Shown piece by piece: positions 36,172 to 45,206 of a stretch of DNA of 64,000 nucleotides. The stretch is from Paenisporosarcina sp050269735 (GTDB lineage: Bacteria; Bacillota; Bacilli; Bacillales_A; Planococcaceae). Positions within the stretch are counted from its first letter, which is position 1, and the number at the start of each line of letters is the position of its first letter. Below the pieces are notes generated by a model, which saw only the letters and a list, made by a program, of their open reading frames with translations, was not told the origin of the DNA and did no database searches. The stretch lies in contig NZ_JBNNIX010000001.1 in assembly GCF_050269735.1 (NCBI RefSeq), positions 1,178,001 through 1,242,000 on the forward strand, in the 5' to 3' direction. The position numbers and the translations under genes are program-made.

Positions 36172-36491
36172 GGTTGCTGAAGGTCTTTTTTATTTTAGTT
36201 TATTAAACAACATCATAATGTTGTTATTAAACGCAAATTTATCTAGAAATTAAACAACTTTCTTCGTGTCTTAAGTTAGATAAAGAATAAAGCTTCTGCT
36301 TTTCTCGCTTGAATAGTTTATCTCAAGATGAGCATACTAAACATTCGACACGAATTCGACGAAAAAATTATTTCCTTATGCTAGTTAAAAGCTGATGAAT
36401 TGATTTGCATTAAGGACTTTGTTATTCTTTAAATTGTGCTAATAACGAATACAATTCGTTGGCAGATAAATAACTTCTTGGAGGTTTTCAC

Positions 36492-37034
36492 ATGACTGAA
36501 CGTATGGTAGGTAAACAAGCACCTCGTTTCACAATGGACGCAGTGCTGGCAGATAAGTCTTTCGGTAAAGTAAGCTTGGAAGAAAACATGAAAAACGATA
36601 AATGGACAGTTTTGTTCTTTTATCCAATGGATTTCACTTTTGTATGTCCAACTGAAATCACAGCAATGTCAGATCGCTATGATGAATTTGAAGATTTAGA
36701 CGCTGAAATTATCGGTGTTTCTACAGATACAATCCACACTCATTTGGCTTGGATTAACACAGCTCGTCAAGACAATGGTTTAGGTGAATTGAAATATCCA
36801 TTAGCTGCAGATACAAACCATGCAGTATCACGTGAATATGGTGTGTTAATTGAAGAAGAAGGAATTGCTCTTCGTGGTTTATTCATCGTCAACCCTGAAG
36901 GTGAAATGCAATACCAAACAGTGTTCCACAATAATATTGGCCGCGATGTAGATGAAACTCTACGCGTATTACAAGCTCTTCAAACTGGTGGTCTTTGCCC
37001 AGCAAACTGGCGTCCAGGTCAAAAAACTCTATAA
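36492..37034 (+). CDS. ykuU: Typical 2-Cys peroxiredoxin (YkuU)
   Basis: A 180-residue AhpC/TSA-family peroxiredoxin. The peroxidatic cysteine is in FTFVCPTE near residue 52 and the resolving cysteine in GGLCPANW near 169. It reduces hydrogen peroxide and organic peroxides in the cytoplasm and is recycled by a thioredoxin-like partner, plausibly the YkuV product encoded next. Length equals YkuU. SD TTGGAGG. No obvious PerR box was found in the leader. Confidence 0.93.
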   Translation: MTERMVGKQAPRFTMDAVLADKSFGKVSLEENMKNDKWTVLFFYPMDFTFVCPTEITAMSDRYDEFEDLDAEIIGVSTDTIHTHLAWINTARQDNGLGELKYPLAADTNHAVSREYGVLIEEEGIALRGLFIVNPEGEMQYQTVFHNNIGRDVDETLRVLQALQTGGLCPANWRPGQKTL

Positions 37035-37098
37035 TTATTTGAACGAGGCTCACAATTAGGCCTTGTTTCATGCGCTTTATTAATTAGACACCAAGTTT

Positions 37099-37132
37099 CC
37101 CCACGCATACGATACGCAGTGGGGATTTTTTA
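37099..37132 (+). terminator. Terminator after ykuU
   Basis: CCCCAC and GTGGGG pair around a 14-nt loop and are followed by ATTTTTT. Partial readthrough to ykuV, 26 bp downstream, is possible. Confidence 0.7.
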
Positions 37133-37157
37133 CATGTATCATTGAGGAGGAAAAACA

Positions 37158-37610
37158 ATGAAATTACGTTCACCTATGCCTGATTTATCAGGTGCCACTG
37201 CATGGCTAAATGGAGAAGTTGCAAAAAGAGAATTGATTGGCAAAAAACCAACACTTATTCATTTTTGGTCTGTAAGTTGTGGTCTATGTAAAGAAGCAAT
37301 GCCAGAAGTAAATGCATTTCGTGATCAATATAAGAATGAATTGAATGTATTAGCTGTCCATATGCCGCGTTCAGAGAAAGACATGGATCTGTCAGAAATT
37401 AAGAAAAGCGCTGCAGAACATGATATTAAACAGCCAATTTATGTGGACAATGATATGAAATTGACAGATGCTTTTGATAATCAATATGTACCTGCATATT
37501 ACGTTTTTGATAAAGATGGTCAACTTCGTCACTTCCAAGCGGGTGGCAGTGGAATGAAGATGCTTGAAAAACGTGTTAACCGCGTGTTAGAAGAAATGCG
37601 TAATTCTTAA
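37158..37610 (+). CDS. ykuV: Thioredoxin-like thiol-disulfide oxidoreductase (YkuV)
   Basis: A 150-residue thioredoxin-fold protein with active site CGLC in HFWSVSCGLCKEAMPEV (near residues 45-48) and cis-Pro in VPAYYVF. YkuV is a cytoplasmic thiol-disulfide oxidoreductase with no signal peptide, as here. It follows ykuU, matching B. subtilis, which suggests it supplies reducing equivalents to the peroxiredoxin. SD GAGGAGG. Confidence 0.92.
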   Translation: MKLRSPMPDLSGATAWLNGEVAKRELIGKKPTLIHFWSVSCGLCKEAMPEVNAFRDQYKNELNVLAVHMPRSEKDMDLSEIKKSAAEHDIKQPIYVDNDMKLTDAFDNQYVPAYYVFDKDGQLRHFQAGGSGMKMLEKRVNRVLEEMRNS

Positions 37611-37632
37611 GACATTTTAATTACAAAAAGAA

Positions 37633-37698
37633 GTGCTCAGCATAATGGAATTCAGGGATAAATTTCTCTGTCATTCTTTTATGTCGAGCGCTTTTTTT
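37633..37698 (+). terminator. Probable long-stem terminator after ykuV
   Basis: GTGCTC-AG-CATAA pairs with TTATG-TC-GAGCGC (one G-T pair, one 2x2 internal loop) across a 33-nt loop, followed by seven T residues. Confidence 0.55.
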
Positions 37699-37847
37699 GT
37701 TGTCCAAAAAAGTTAGATTGAGTTGAAATGACAGAAGATTAAAATGAAAATTTCAATTTATGTAAAATATCAGTCAAAAGGGGGTAGTCATTTATTTCGG
37801 AATCCGATATATTAAATACTATGTCTTTCGAATTAGGGGGAAATAGC

Positions 37848-39593
37848 TTGGGAATTTTTAAAAAATTGAAAGAATACTACTGGCCAAATAAGCATTTATT
37901 CTTTTGGTCCTTGTTCATGCTCTTGATAACGTTGTTAATTACAGTTGCTTATCCAATCATTTTGCAACAGACGATTGACCGTGTTATTAAGGGAGAGCAA
38001 TATGATCTAGCTTGGAAACTTGCTGGGATTTTTATGGGTCTTATGATTATCAAAGGAATTGCGACGTACATTGGGCAGTACACGGGTGATATGTTCGGAA
38101 TTCGGTCGGTCTATGAATTACGAAATGCGTTATATGCAAAATTGCAGCGTTTGCCATTTTCTTATTACGACAATGCAAAGACAGGGGATTTAATGTCCCG
38201 ACTGACTGCAGACGTCGAAGGGTTCAGATTCTTCTTATCGTTCGGATTCGTTGAGTTGTTCCGTCTGGTATTTCTAGTATCCGTTTCTCTTTGTGTCATG
38301 TTTTACTACTCCGTATCATTAACATTTGTATCGATGGCTTCCATGCCGTTATTAGTCATTGCAGTGCTGCGATTCGATAAACTGGTACATCCTGCTTTCC
38401 GTGACATCCGTAAATCGTTCGGTAAATTAAATACCAATGTTCAAGAAAACATTAGCGGGATTCATACAGTTAAGTCACTTTCCCGTGAATCATTTCAAAT
38501 TAATAAATTCAACAATTCAAATGGGGATTATAAAGATCGCTATTTATTTACAACTGAAATCTGGGCAAAGTACTTCCCAGTGATGGAATTCCTCGGAAAT
38601 ATCAGTGTGGTCTTTTTATTAGGCTATGGTGGATTTCTCGTGATGGATGGTCAATTAAGTGTCGGACGCCTCGTGGCATTTTACAGTCTGCTTGGCTACA
38701 TTATTTTTCCTATCATGAACCTAGGCTTTACGGTCAATTTATTTTCCCAGTCCAAAGCATCAGGTGAACGCTTACTTGAAGTTCTAGAAGCACCTGAACC
38801 GATTCAATCAAAAGTAGATGCCGTGGATGGCTCCAATATGAAAGGGCATGTAGTTTTTGAAAATGTTACGCTTCAATATCGTGAAGAAGATCAATTAGCT
38901 CTTGATGATGTGAATCTGACAGTTAAAGCTGGTAAACGTGTAGGTCTAATAGGAGCCACAGGTTCAGGTAAAACGAGTTTAACTCAACTGTTAACGCGTT
39001 TTTATGAACCGACAAAAGGGACAGTTAAAGTTGATGGCATTGCTGTTGATGAATACTCACTCACTTCACTACGCTCTAACATTGGCTTCGTTCTTCAGGA
39101 ATCGTTCTTATTTTCTTCATCAATTAAAGCCAATATTTCATATGGCCGTCCAGATGCAACGATGGAAGAAATCATTGATGCGGCGAAACGTGCCAATGCA
39201 CATGAATTTATCATGGAACTACCAGAAACCTATGACACCATGCTAGGTGAACGGGGACTTGGTTTATCAGGCGGACAAAAACAACGAATTGCAATTGCTC
39301 GTGCCTTATGCCAAAATCCTGCCATTTTAGTATTAGATGATGCAACTAGTGCTGTGGACATGAAAACGGAGCTTCACATTCAGCAAGCATTGGAAGAAGT
39401 GATGAAAGGCCGTACGACGTTCATTATTGCTCATCGAATTTCCTCTGTAAAACATGCAGACGAATTAATCGTTTTTGAACATGGGAAGATTGTTCAGCGT
39501 GGAACTCATGATCAATTGATTAAACAACAGGGTTTGTATAAACGGATATTTGAAATTCAATATAAAGATCAACTAGAAAATATTTATGCATAG
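37848..39593 (+). CDS. yknU: ABC exporter half-transporter, YknU-like (degenerate Walker B)
   Basis: A 581-residue protein: an N-terminal six-helix domain (about 15-300) and a C-terminal ATPase with Walker A GATGSGKT and signature LSGGQKQR. Walker B ends ILVLDDAT, so the catalytic Glu is Asp. Its mate YknV has the reverse defect, so the pair forms a heterodimeric exporter with one canonical and one degenerate site. I chose TTG 37848, seven bases after AGGGGG; ATG 37821 is the alternative. Position and size match B. subtilis YknU. Substrate unknown; likely drug or lipid. Confidence 0.85.
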   Translation: MGIFKKLKEYYWPNKHLFFWSLFMLLITLLITVAYPIILQQTIDRVIKGEQYDLAWKLAGIFMGLMIIKGIATYIGQYTGDMFGIRSVYELRNALYAKLQRLPFSYYDNAKTGDLMSRLTADVEGFRFFLSFGFVELFRLVFLVSVSLCVMFYYSVSLTFVSMASMPLLVIAVLRFDKLVHPAFRDIRKSFGKLNTNVQENISGIHTVKSLSRESFQINKFNNSNGDYKDRYLFTTEIWAKYFPVMEFLGNISVVFLLGYGGFLVMDGQLSVGRLVAFYSLLGYIIFPIMNLGFTVNLFSQSKASGERLLEVLEAPEPIQSKVDAVDGSNMKGHVVFENVTLQYREEDQLALDDVNLTVKAGKRVGLIGATGSGKTSLTQLLTRFYEPTKGTVKVDGIAVDEYSLTSLRSNIGFVLQESFLFSSSIKANISYGRPDATMEEIIDAAKRANAHEFIMELPETYDTMLGERGLGLSGGQKQRIAIARALCQNPAILVLDDATSAVDMKTELHIQQALEEVMKGRTTFIIAHRISSVKHADELIVFEHGKIVQRGTHDQLIKQQGLYKRIFEIQYKDQLENIYA

Positions 39594-39608
39594 AAAGGCG
39601 GAATCACA

Positions 39609-41423
39609 TTGACTAAACAAATTAATCCAAGTGTATTAAAACGATTCCGCTACTCTTCGGATGATGTAATTGATGCACCGTTTAACTGGTCTCAACTCGC
39701 TAGGCTGTTTAAGTACGTAAAACCTTATTCAAAAACGCTGTTACCAAAAGCTTTTATCGCCGTCACGATCACAACACTAATCAGATTGATCATCCCTATT
39801 CTGATAGGGGAGTATGCCATTAATCAAGCATTGGAAAATAAAGATACACAGATGCTTTGGGTGGTTGTCAGCTCTATTGCCGTTTTGTATATTATCAACA
39901 CGGTTGCCAACCGGTACCGAATACGATGGATGAATGAGCTCGGTCAAAATGTGATATACGATTTGCGTAAACATTTATTTACCCATGTTCAATGGCTATC
40001 TCATCGATTTTTCGATCAACGGTCAGCCGGCTCAATACTCGTCAGAATCATGAATGATATTAACTCTTTGCAAGAATTGTTTACGAACGGGGTAATAAAC
40101 TTACTGATGGATTTACTGCTTCTTGCAGGAGTTCTCATCATCCTGTTCACACTCAGTCCACCACTTGCTTTAGCAGTACTTGTTATTTTGCCGTTAATGT
40201 TCTTCATCTCGACGACGTTACGTAAAAACATTCGTCGTTCATGGCAAGATGTAAGGATGAAACAAGCAAAAATCAATTCCCATTTGAATGAAAGTATTCA
40301 AGGTATGCGAATCACTCAATCATTTACTCAAGAAAATGAAAATATGGCTTTCTTTAATGGAATAAATGAAGAAAGCTTTGAATCATGGAGGGTTGCCACT
40401 AAAAAGAACTCCATGTTCCGCCCATTCGTAGAAATGACAAATGCCGTTGGTTCAGTTGTTTTGATTTTGTATGGTGCGTATTTAATTCAAAATAACCAAC
40501 TTGACCTTGGCGCATTCGTCGCGTTTGCCTTTTATCTCGGCATGTTCTGGGAACCAATTTCACGCTTAGGACAGATCTATAACCAGTTACTGATGGGAAT
40601 GGCATCTTCTGAACGCATATTCGAATTCTTGGATGAGCAGCCACTAGTGCATGAAAAAGCTAACCCAACCAAAATCAATCAATTGCAAGGACATATCGAA
40701 TTTGAAAATGTTCAATTTGGTTACGAAAAAGATCGCCTTGCATTAAAAGGAATTTCTCTTGAAATGAAGGCGGGGGAAACCGTTGCCCTGGTTGGTCATA
40801 CGGGCTCTGGTAAAACAACAATTGCCAACCTTGTATCGCGTTTCTACGATCCGACAGACGGTGTAGTGAAAATGGATGGAATGGATATCCGCGATTTATC
40901 ATTAAGTGCGTTACGTGAACAAATTAGTATTGTCCTTCAGGAAACGTTTATTTTCTCAGGTACAATTATGGATAATATTCGCTTCGGTAATCCTCACGCA
41001 ACGGATGAAGAAGTAATGAAAGCGGCAGAAGCTGTGGGGGCCAATCGTTTTATTGAGCGTTTATCGAATGGATACGATACAGAAGTGGAAGAGCGCGGAA
41101 ACATCTTATCTGTTGGTGAACGTCAACTGTTATCTTTTGCACGAGCACTTCTAGCAAATCCTAGAATTATCATTTTGGATGAAGCAACAGCTTCCATTGA
41201 TACAGAAACTGAACTGCAAATTCAACAGGCTTTGCGTACACTACTTAAGAATCGGACGGCCATTATGATTGCTCACAGACTCTCGACTATCCGTGAAGCA
41301 AACCAGATTATTGTGCTGGAACATGGACGTGTTCTTGAATCAGGCGATCATGATTCTTTAATGAAAGACCGTGGTCATTATCACCAGTTGGTTATGTCCC
41401 AATTTGGAGAAGCCCTAAAATGA
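39609..41423 (+). CDS. yknV: ABC exporter half-transporter, YknV-like
   Basis: A 604-residue protein, the length of YknV. An N-terminal extension of about 40 residues precedes six helices. The ATPase has Walker A GHTGSGKTT, Walker B IIILDEAT with the catalytic Glu intact, and a signature altered to LSVGE. This complements the LSGGQ/Asp combination of the YknU partner: the active site uses YknU's signature with YknV's Walker motifs. TTG start with AAAGGCGG eight bases upstream. Fifteen bp separate it from yknU. Confidence 0.87.
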   Translation: MTKQINPSVLKRFRYSSDDVIDAPFNWSQLARLFKYVKPYSKTLLPKAFIAVTITTLIRLIIPILIGEYAINQALENKDTQMLWVVVSSIAVLYIINTVANRYRIRWMNELGQNVIYDLRKHLFTHVQWLSHRFFDQRSAGSILVRIMNDINSLQELFTNGVINLLMDLLLLAGVLIILFTLSPPLALAVLVILPLMFFISTTLRKNIRRSWQDVRMKQAKINSHLNESIQGMRITQSFTQENENMAFFNGINEESFESWRVATKKNSMFRPFVEMTNAVGSVVLILYGAYLIQNNQLDLGAFVAFAFYLGMFWEPISRLGQIYNQLLMGMASSERIFEFLDEQPLVHEKANPTKINQLQGHIEFENVQFGYEKDRLALKGISLEMKAGETVALVGHTGSGKTTIANLVSRFYDPTDGVVKMDGMDIRDLSLSALREQISIVLQETFIFSGTIMDNIRFGNPHATDEEVMKAAEAVGANRFIERLSNGYDTEVEERGNILSVGERQLLSFARALLANPRIIILDEATASIDTETELQIQQALRTLLKNRTAIMIAHRLSTIREANQIIVLEHGRVLESGDHDSLMKDRGHYHQLVMSQFGEALK

Positions 41424-41424
41424 A

Positions 41425-41453
41425 TTGAGCGTCAATTAAAGTTGTGATACACT
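41425..41453 (+). promoter_or_regulatory. SigA-type promoter of ktrC
   Basis: TTGAGC and TACACT separated by 17 bp, just after the yknV stop and about 33 bp before the ktrC start. Confidence 0.6.
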
Positions 41454-41485
41454 ATGTCCATTCGTTCCGCAACGGAGGTTGAAAG

Positions 41486-42145
41486 ATGAAGAAAGAATTC
41501 GTAGTTATAGGATTAGGTCGATTTGGAGGAAGTATTGTAAGAGAACTGATTGAACAAGGTGCAGACGTTATGGCAATCGATAAGTTTGCTGATCGTGTCG
41601 ATGAATTTGCATCAATTGCAACACAAGCAATTGTTGCAGATACGACAGATGAATCTGTGTTGAAATCACTTGGGATTCGTAATTTTGAACATGTAATCGT
41701 GGCAATTGGTGAGGACATTCAATCTAGTATTTTAACAACTTTGATGTTAAAAGAAATTGGTGTCAATAAAATCACCGTTAAAGCGCAAAATGATTACCAT
41801 GAAAAAGTATTGCGTAAAATTGGTGCAGATCAAGTGGTCCATCCTGAACGTGATATGGGTATTCGTATCGCCAACAACATCATGACAAATAATGTACTGG
41901 ATTACTTAGAGTTATCGGATGAACATTCAATCATGGAAATAAAAGCGAATGAAATATTGGCTGGCTCTACATTAATTGATTTAGATATCCGTGCGAAGTT
42001 TGGAATAAACATTGTTGCAATTAAGCGGGGAGCGGAAATTCTTGTTTCTCCTCAAGCAGATGAAGAAATCCAAATCAATGACGTTCTGATTGTCATCGGT
42101 GCTGACGCAGATATTATTCGCTTTGAAAAAAAAGCAATGCATTAA
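41486..42145 (+). CDS. ktrC: K+ uptake channel regulatory subunit KtrC
   Basis: A 219-residue RCK protein: RCK-N Rossmann domain with GLGRFGGS at residues 9-16 and the acidic VADTTDES loop, then RCK-C from about 135. It forms the cytoplasmic octameric ring gating a Ktr-type K+ channel through ATP/ADP. RCK-C of KtrA/KtrC binds c-di-AMP, which closes the channel (family knowledge). No membrane subunit (ktrB/ktrD) is adjacent, as with B. subtilis ktrC. SD GGAGG. Confidence 0.92.
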   Translation: MKKEFVVIGLGRFGGSIVRELIEQGADVMAIDKFADRVDEFASIATQAIVADTTDESVLKSLGIRNFEHVIVAIGEDIQSSILTTLMLKEIGVNKITVKAQNDYHEKVLRKIGADQVVHPERDMGIRIANNIMTNNVLDYLELSDEHSIMEIKANEILAGSTLIDLDIRAKFGINIVAIKRGAEILVSPQADEEIQINDVLIVIGADADIIRFEKKAMH

Positions 42146-42177
42146 CGAAAAGCGAATCGTAAATAAAGCTCGCAAAA

Positions 42178-42226
42178 ATAAAAGCTGTGCAACCGACACA
42201 TTACGTGTCGGTCGCACAGCTTTTTA
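42178..42226. terminator. Bidirectional terminator between ktrC and rnjA
   Basis: AAAAGCTGTGC-A-ACCGACAC and GTGTCGGT-C-GCACAGCTTTTT form an extended stem of some 20 bp with loop ATTAC. Confidence 0.95.
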
Positions 42227-42233
42227 CATGGGA

Positions 42234-43901
42234 TTATACTTCCATGATAATTGGTAGAATCATTGGACGACGTTTTGTTTTTTCGTATAAATACGGTCCC
42301 AATACGTCTGTAATTTCGTTTTTCAATTCTGACCAAGGAGTTGCCTTAGATTGAATTGTTTTTTGTAAGTGACGATTTAACATATGTTGCGCTTCGTTAA
42401 TCATCGCACCTGATTCACGCATGTAAACAAAACCACGAGAAATGATGTCTGGACCTGAAACAATCTTCTGACGTTCTTGGTCTGTACTAACAACAACAAT
42501 AACTAAACCTTCTTCAGAAAGAATTCGGCGATCTCGTAAAACGATATTACCGATATCTCCGATGCCGCTACCATCAATATACACATCACCTGAAGGAATA
42601 CGACCAGCAACAGCTGCTTGGTTTTGGCTAAGTGCCAAAACATCACCATTTTCCATAATAAATGTGTTTTCTGGCTCAACATCACAATCTACTGCTAGTT
42701 CAGTATGCATTTTTAACATGCGATATTCACCATGAATCGGCATAAAGAACTTAGGTTTCATCAGACGTAACATTAATTTTTGTTCTTCTTGAGAACCATG
42801 ACCGGAAGTATGAATGTTATTCAATGAACCATGAATAACATCGGCTCCTGCACGGAATAGCAAGTTGATTGTACGGTTAACGCTTGTACGATTACCAGGA
42901 ATCGGTGAAGATGAGAAAATTACGGTATCGGCTGGTTGAATTTGAATTTGACGATGTGTGCCATTTGCAATTCGAGACAACGCTGCCATAGGTTCACCTT
43001 GGCTACCGGTACATAAAATCATCACTTCATTCGCAGGTAGACGATTTAATGATTGAGCATCTACGAATGTTTCTTTGGGTGCAGTAATATATCCAAGCTC
43101 ACGCCCGATTGTAATCGCATTGTCCATGCTTCGTCCAAAAACAGCAATTTTACGTCCGTGATGGACAGCCGCTTCAGTTACTTGTTGTAAACGATGAATA
43201 TTTGATGCAAAAGTAGCGAAAATGATACGACCATCCACTTTACGGAAAATTTCCGACAAGCTTTCGCCGACTTTCCGTTCCGACATTGTAAAATTGGGAA
43301 CTTCTGCATTTGTACTATCAGATAGTAAACACAGCACGCCGTCACGGCCAATTTCAGCCATTTTCGTTAAGTTAGCCGGTTCACCAACTGGTGTAAAATC
43401 AAATTTAAAATCTCCTGTATGTACAACATTACCTGGTGGAGTTTTAACTACAATTCCGTAAGCATCAGGAATACTGTGCGTTGTACGGAAGAAACTCACT
43501 GAAGTCTTTCTGAATTTAATCACGTCTTCTTCAGCGATTACATGCATCTTTGTCGTACGCAATAAACCATGTTCTTCTAGTTTATTTCGTAATAAACCCA
43601 GAGCAAGTTTGCCTCCATATACAGGGATATTCAGTTGTTTGAGCAAGTAGGGAATACCGCCGATGTGATCTTCGTGACCGTGAGTAATAAATAGACCTTT
43701 AATCTTGTCTACATTTTTCACAAGGTACGTGTAATCAGGAATAACATAATCAATCCCGAGTAAATCATCTTCAGGGAATTTAATACCTGCATCAATTAAA
43801 ATTATTTCATCTTGGAATTGAACACCATAAGTGTTTTTACCGATTTCGCCCAGTCCGCCGAGTGCGAAAACCGCTGTTTGATCATTCTTAACAAATTTCA
43901 T
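42234..43901 (-). CDS. rnjA: Ribonuclease J1
   Basis: A 555-residue metallo-beta-lactamase/beta-CASP nuclease. HGHEDHIGG near residue 76 binds the catalytic zincs; GSQGEPMAAL lies in the beta-CASP part and the C-terminal domain ends in RRPMILPIIMEV. RNase J1 performs 5'-3' exonucleolytic and endonucleolytic mRNA decay and rRNA maturation. It starts five bases after rpoY, whose last codons provide the SD (GTGGAGAA). The rpoY-rnjA pairing is conserved across Bacillales. Confidence 0.96.
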   Translation of the reverse strand: MKFVKNDQTAVFALGGLGEIGKNTYGVQFQDEIILIDAGIKFPEDDLLGIDYVIPDYTYLVKNVDKIKGLFITHGHEDHIGGIPYLLKQLNIPVYGGKLALGLLRNKLEEHGLLRTTKMHVIAEEDVIKFRKTSVSFFRTTHSIPDAYGIVVKTPPGNVVHTGDFKFDFTPVGEPANLTKMAEIGRDGVLCLLSDSTNAEVPNFTMSERKVGESLSEIFRKVDGRIIFATFASNIHRLQQVTEAAVHHGRKIAVFGRSMDNAITIGRELGYITAPKETFVDAQSLNRLPANEVMILCTGSQGEPMAALSRIANGTHRQIQIQPADTVIFSSSPIPGNRTSVNRTINLLFRAGADVIHGSLNNIHTSGHGSQEEQKLMLRLMKPKFFMPIHGEYRMLKMHTELAVDCDVEPENTFIMENGDVLALSQNQAAVAGRIPSGDVYIDGSGIGDIGNIVLRDRRILSEEGLVIVVVSTDQERQKIVSGPDIISRGFVYMRESGAMINEAQHMLNRHLQKTIQSKATPWSELKNEITDVLGPYLYEKTKRRPMILPIIMEV

Positions 43902-43906
43902 GTGGT

Positions 43907-44116
43907 TTAAATTTTCTCCACTGTGTAGTTTTCGCTAGCTTGTTCGTAAGATAAATGATTACCTTCGAGTAGCTGTACGAATTCGATGTTATACTTGCGG
44001 TCCTTTAACGCGTAACGAACTTCGCGTTCAGAGGATGCTTCGATGTAAAGGCTTTTTGTGTTTTCGCGAACTGGCACTTCAAGCACGTTTTCTTGGTAAT
44101 AAACTTTGTAAATCAT
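43907..44116 (-). CDS. rpoY: RNA polymerase epsilon subunit (YkzG)
   Basis: A 69-residue protein, the size of RpoY/DUF1447. Conserved features include the start MIYKVYYQ, RENTKSLYIEA near residue 17 and NIEFVQLLEGNHLSYEQA near 43. It is a small accessory subunit of Firmicute RNA polymerase. SD AGGAGAGC. Co-transcribed with rnjA, linking transcription and RNA decay. Confidence 0.94.
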   Translation of the reverse strand: MIYKVYYQENVLEVPVRENTKSLYIEASSEREVRYALKDRKYNIEFVQLLEGNHLSYEQASENYTVEKI

Positions 44117-44160
44117 GTTTTGCTCTCCTTTTTCACGTTCAAAATAATTTCATTCTCTTT

Positions 44161-44189
44161 ATATTATCACGAGCGCCTTTTAAAATAAA
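44161..44189 (-). promoter_or_regulatory. Possible promoter of rpoY-rnjA
   Basis: On the minus strand TTTATT and TAATAT are separated by 17 bp, about 45 bp before the rpoY start. The -35 is weak. Confidence 0.4.
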
Positions 44190-44191
44190 GA

Positions 44192-44215
44192 AAAGCCCTA
44201 CTATAAATAGCAGGA
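44192..44215 (-). terminator. Candidate terminator of the 23-codon peptide gene
   Basis: On the minus strand CCTGCTAT and ATAGTAGG pair (one G-T) and are followed by GCTTTTCTTTATTTT. It begins eight bases after the peptide stop codon. Confidence 0.55.
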
Positions 44216-44222
44216 CAAAAAA

Positions 44223-44294
44223 TTATGCAATTGATTTTTTCCCGAGTATGCCGCCCAATCGTCTTAACAATTTCTTTTTTAGACGCTTTAACAT
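44223..44294 (-). CDS. 23-residue cationic amphipathic peptide, unknown function
   Basis: A very short gene: ATG, 23 codons, TAA. The SD GAGGAGTG is seven bases from the ATG, a near-consensus promoter (44317-44345) lies just upstream, and a hairpin with T-rich tail follows. The peptide begins MLKRLKKKLLRRLGG and has nine Lys/Arg and no acidic residue. Leu/Ile at 2, 5, 9, 13, 16 and 17 would lie on one face of a helix, giving a membrane-active or nucleic-acid-binding character. It sits divergent to ykrA and upstream of rpoY-rnjA. I know no named family. A regulatory leader ORF is the main alternative. Confidence 0.65.
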   Translation of the reverse strand: MLKRLKKKLLRRLGGILGKKSIA

Positions 44295-44316
44295 GGCAAA
44301 TCACTCCTCATACATC

Positions 44317-44345
44317 ATTATACAGAAAATTGCAACTTTTGTAAA
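44317..44345 (-). promoter_or_regulatory. Strong SigA-type promoter before the 23-codon gene
   Basis: On the minus strand TTTACA, 17 bp, then a perfect TATAAT. The -10 ends about 22 bp before the ATG, leaving a short leader that carries the SD. Confidence 0.8.
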
Positions 44346-44393
44346 GGGGCCGTGTCTTTAGTACACTGAAGGACTCGAGGAAGGGTGAAGGTT

Positions 44394-45164
44394 TTGAAAA
44401 AAGTATTATTTTTCGATATTGACGGAACGTTATATGATTCCGAAAAAAAGTTACCGGCAAAGGCGAAAGAAGCTGTCTTTCAAGCTCGAAAAAATGGTCA
44501 TGAAGTTTTTATCGCAACTGGACGAGCACCTTTCATGATTCAAGATGTCCTGAAAGAATTGGAGATTGATTCATACATTTGTTTTAACGGTCAATATATT
44601 GTCTATAAAGGGGAAGTGGTATCCCATACGCAAATTAATCTGGAACTTCTCAGATCGGTATCTGCCTATGCGGATAGCAACAATCATCCCATTGTATATA
44701 TGAATGCCGAAAAAATGGTTTCATCTATTGCGTTTCACCCACATGTGGAAGAGAGTTTCGGGAGCCTGAAGTACCCTCATCCTGCATTTGAGGAAAATTT
44801 TTTCCAAAATCAAAAAATTTACCAAGCACTTGTGTTTTGCTCTATAGAAGAAGAACAGACCTATAAAGAAAATTTTCCGCTTTTGAAATTCGTCAGATGG
44901 CATCGAGTATCTGTTGATATTTTGCCTAAAGGGGCGTCTAAAGCCAATGCCATACACTTTTTATGTGAAAAACTAAATATCGCTCTTGAAGACACAATTG
45001 CTTTTGGAGATGGGCTTAATGATATCGAAATGATGGAATCAGCAGGTTATGGCGTTTGTATGGGCAATGGACATGAAGAAGCGCTTAAACGAGCTAAATA
45101 TGTGACCACTCATGTCGACGAAGATGGATTAGTAAATGCTATGAGATATTTAAAGCTCATTTAA
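44394..45164 (+). CDS. ykrA: HAD-superfamily Cof-type phosphatase (YkrA)
   Basis: A 256-residue HAD hydrolase of the Cof (IIB) class. Motif I FFDIDGTLYDS is at residues 6-16 (nucleophile Asp in DIDGT), motif II IATGRAP near 40, the motif III lysine near 183, and motif IV FGDGLNDIEMM near 203. It is a cytoplasmic phosphatase of sugar-phosphate or nucleotide-like substrates. TTG at 44394 follows AGGAAGGG by eight bases; a GTG at 44385 overlaps the SD. Position next to rnjA and def matches B. subtilis ykrA. Confidence 0.87.
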   Translation: MKKVLFFDIDGTLYDSEKKLPAKAKEAVFQARKNGHEVFIATGRAPFMIQDVLKELEIDSYICFNGQYIVYKGEVVSHTQINLELLRSVSAYADSNNHPIVYMNAEKMVSSIAFHPHVEESFGSLKYPHPAFEENFFQNQKIYQALVFCSIEEEQTYKENFPLLKFVRWHRVSVDILPKGASKANAIHFLCEKLNIALEDTIAFGDGLNDIEMMESAGYGVCMGNGHEEALKRAKYVTTHVDEDGLVNAMRYLKLI

Positions 45165-45173
45165 TAAAAAGAG

Positions 45174-45204
45174 AAAAGGTTCCCGAAAATTCCGGGAACC
45201 TTTT
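45174..45204. terminator. Bidirectional terminator between ykrA and def
   Basis: AAAAGGTTCCCG and CGGGAACCTTTT form a perfect stem around a short loop, flanked by A- and T-rich runs. Confidence 0.93.
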
Positions 45205-45206
45205 AT

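Noticed and set aside
36206..36225. AACAACAT/ATGTTGTT hairpin before ykuU as a terminator or PerR site
   Set aside because: No T-run follows, and the sequence does not fit the PerR box consensus.
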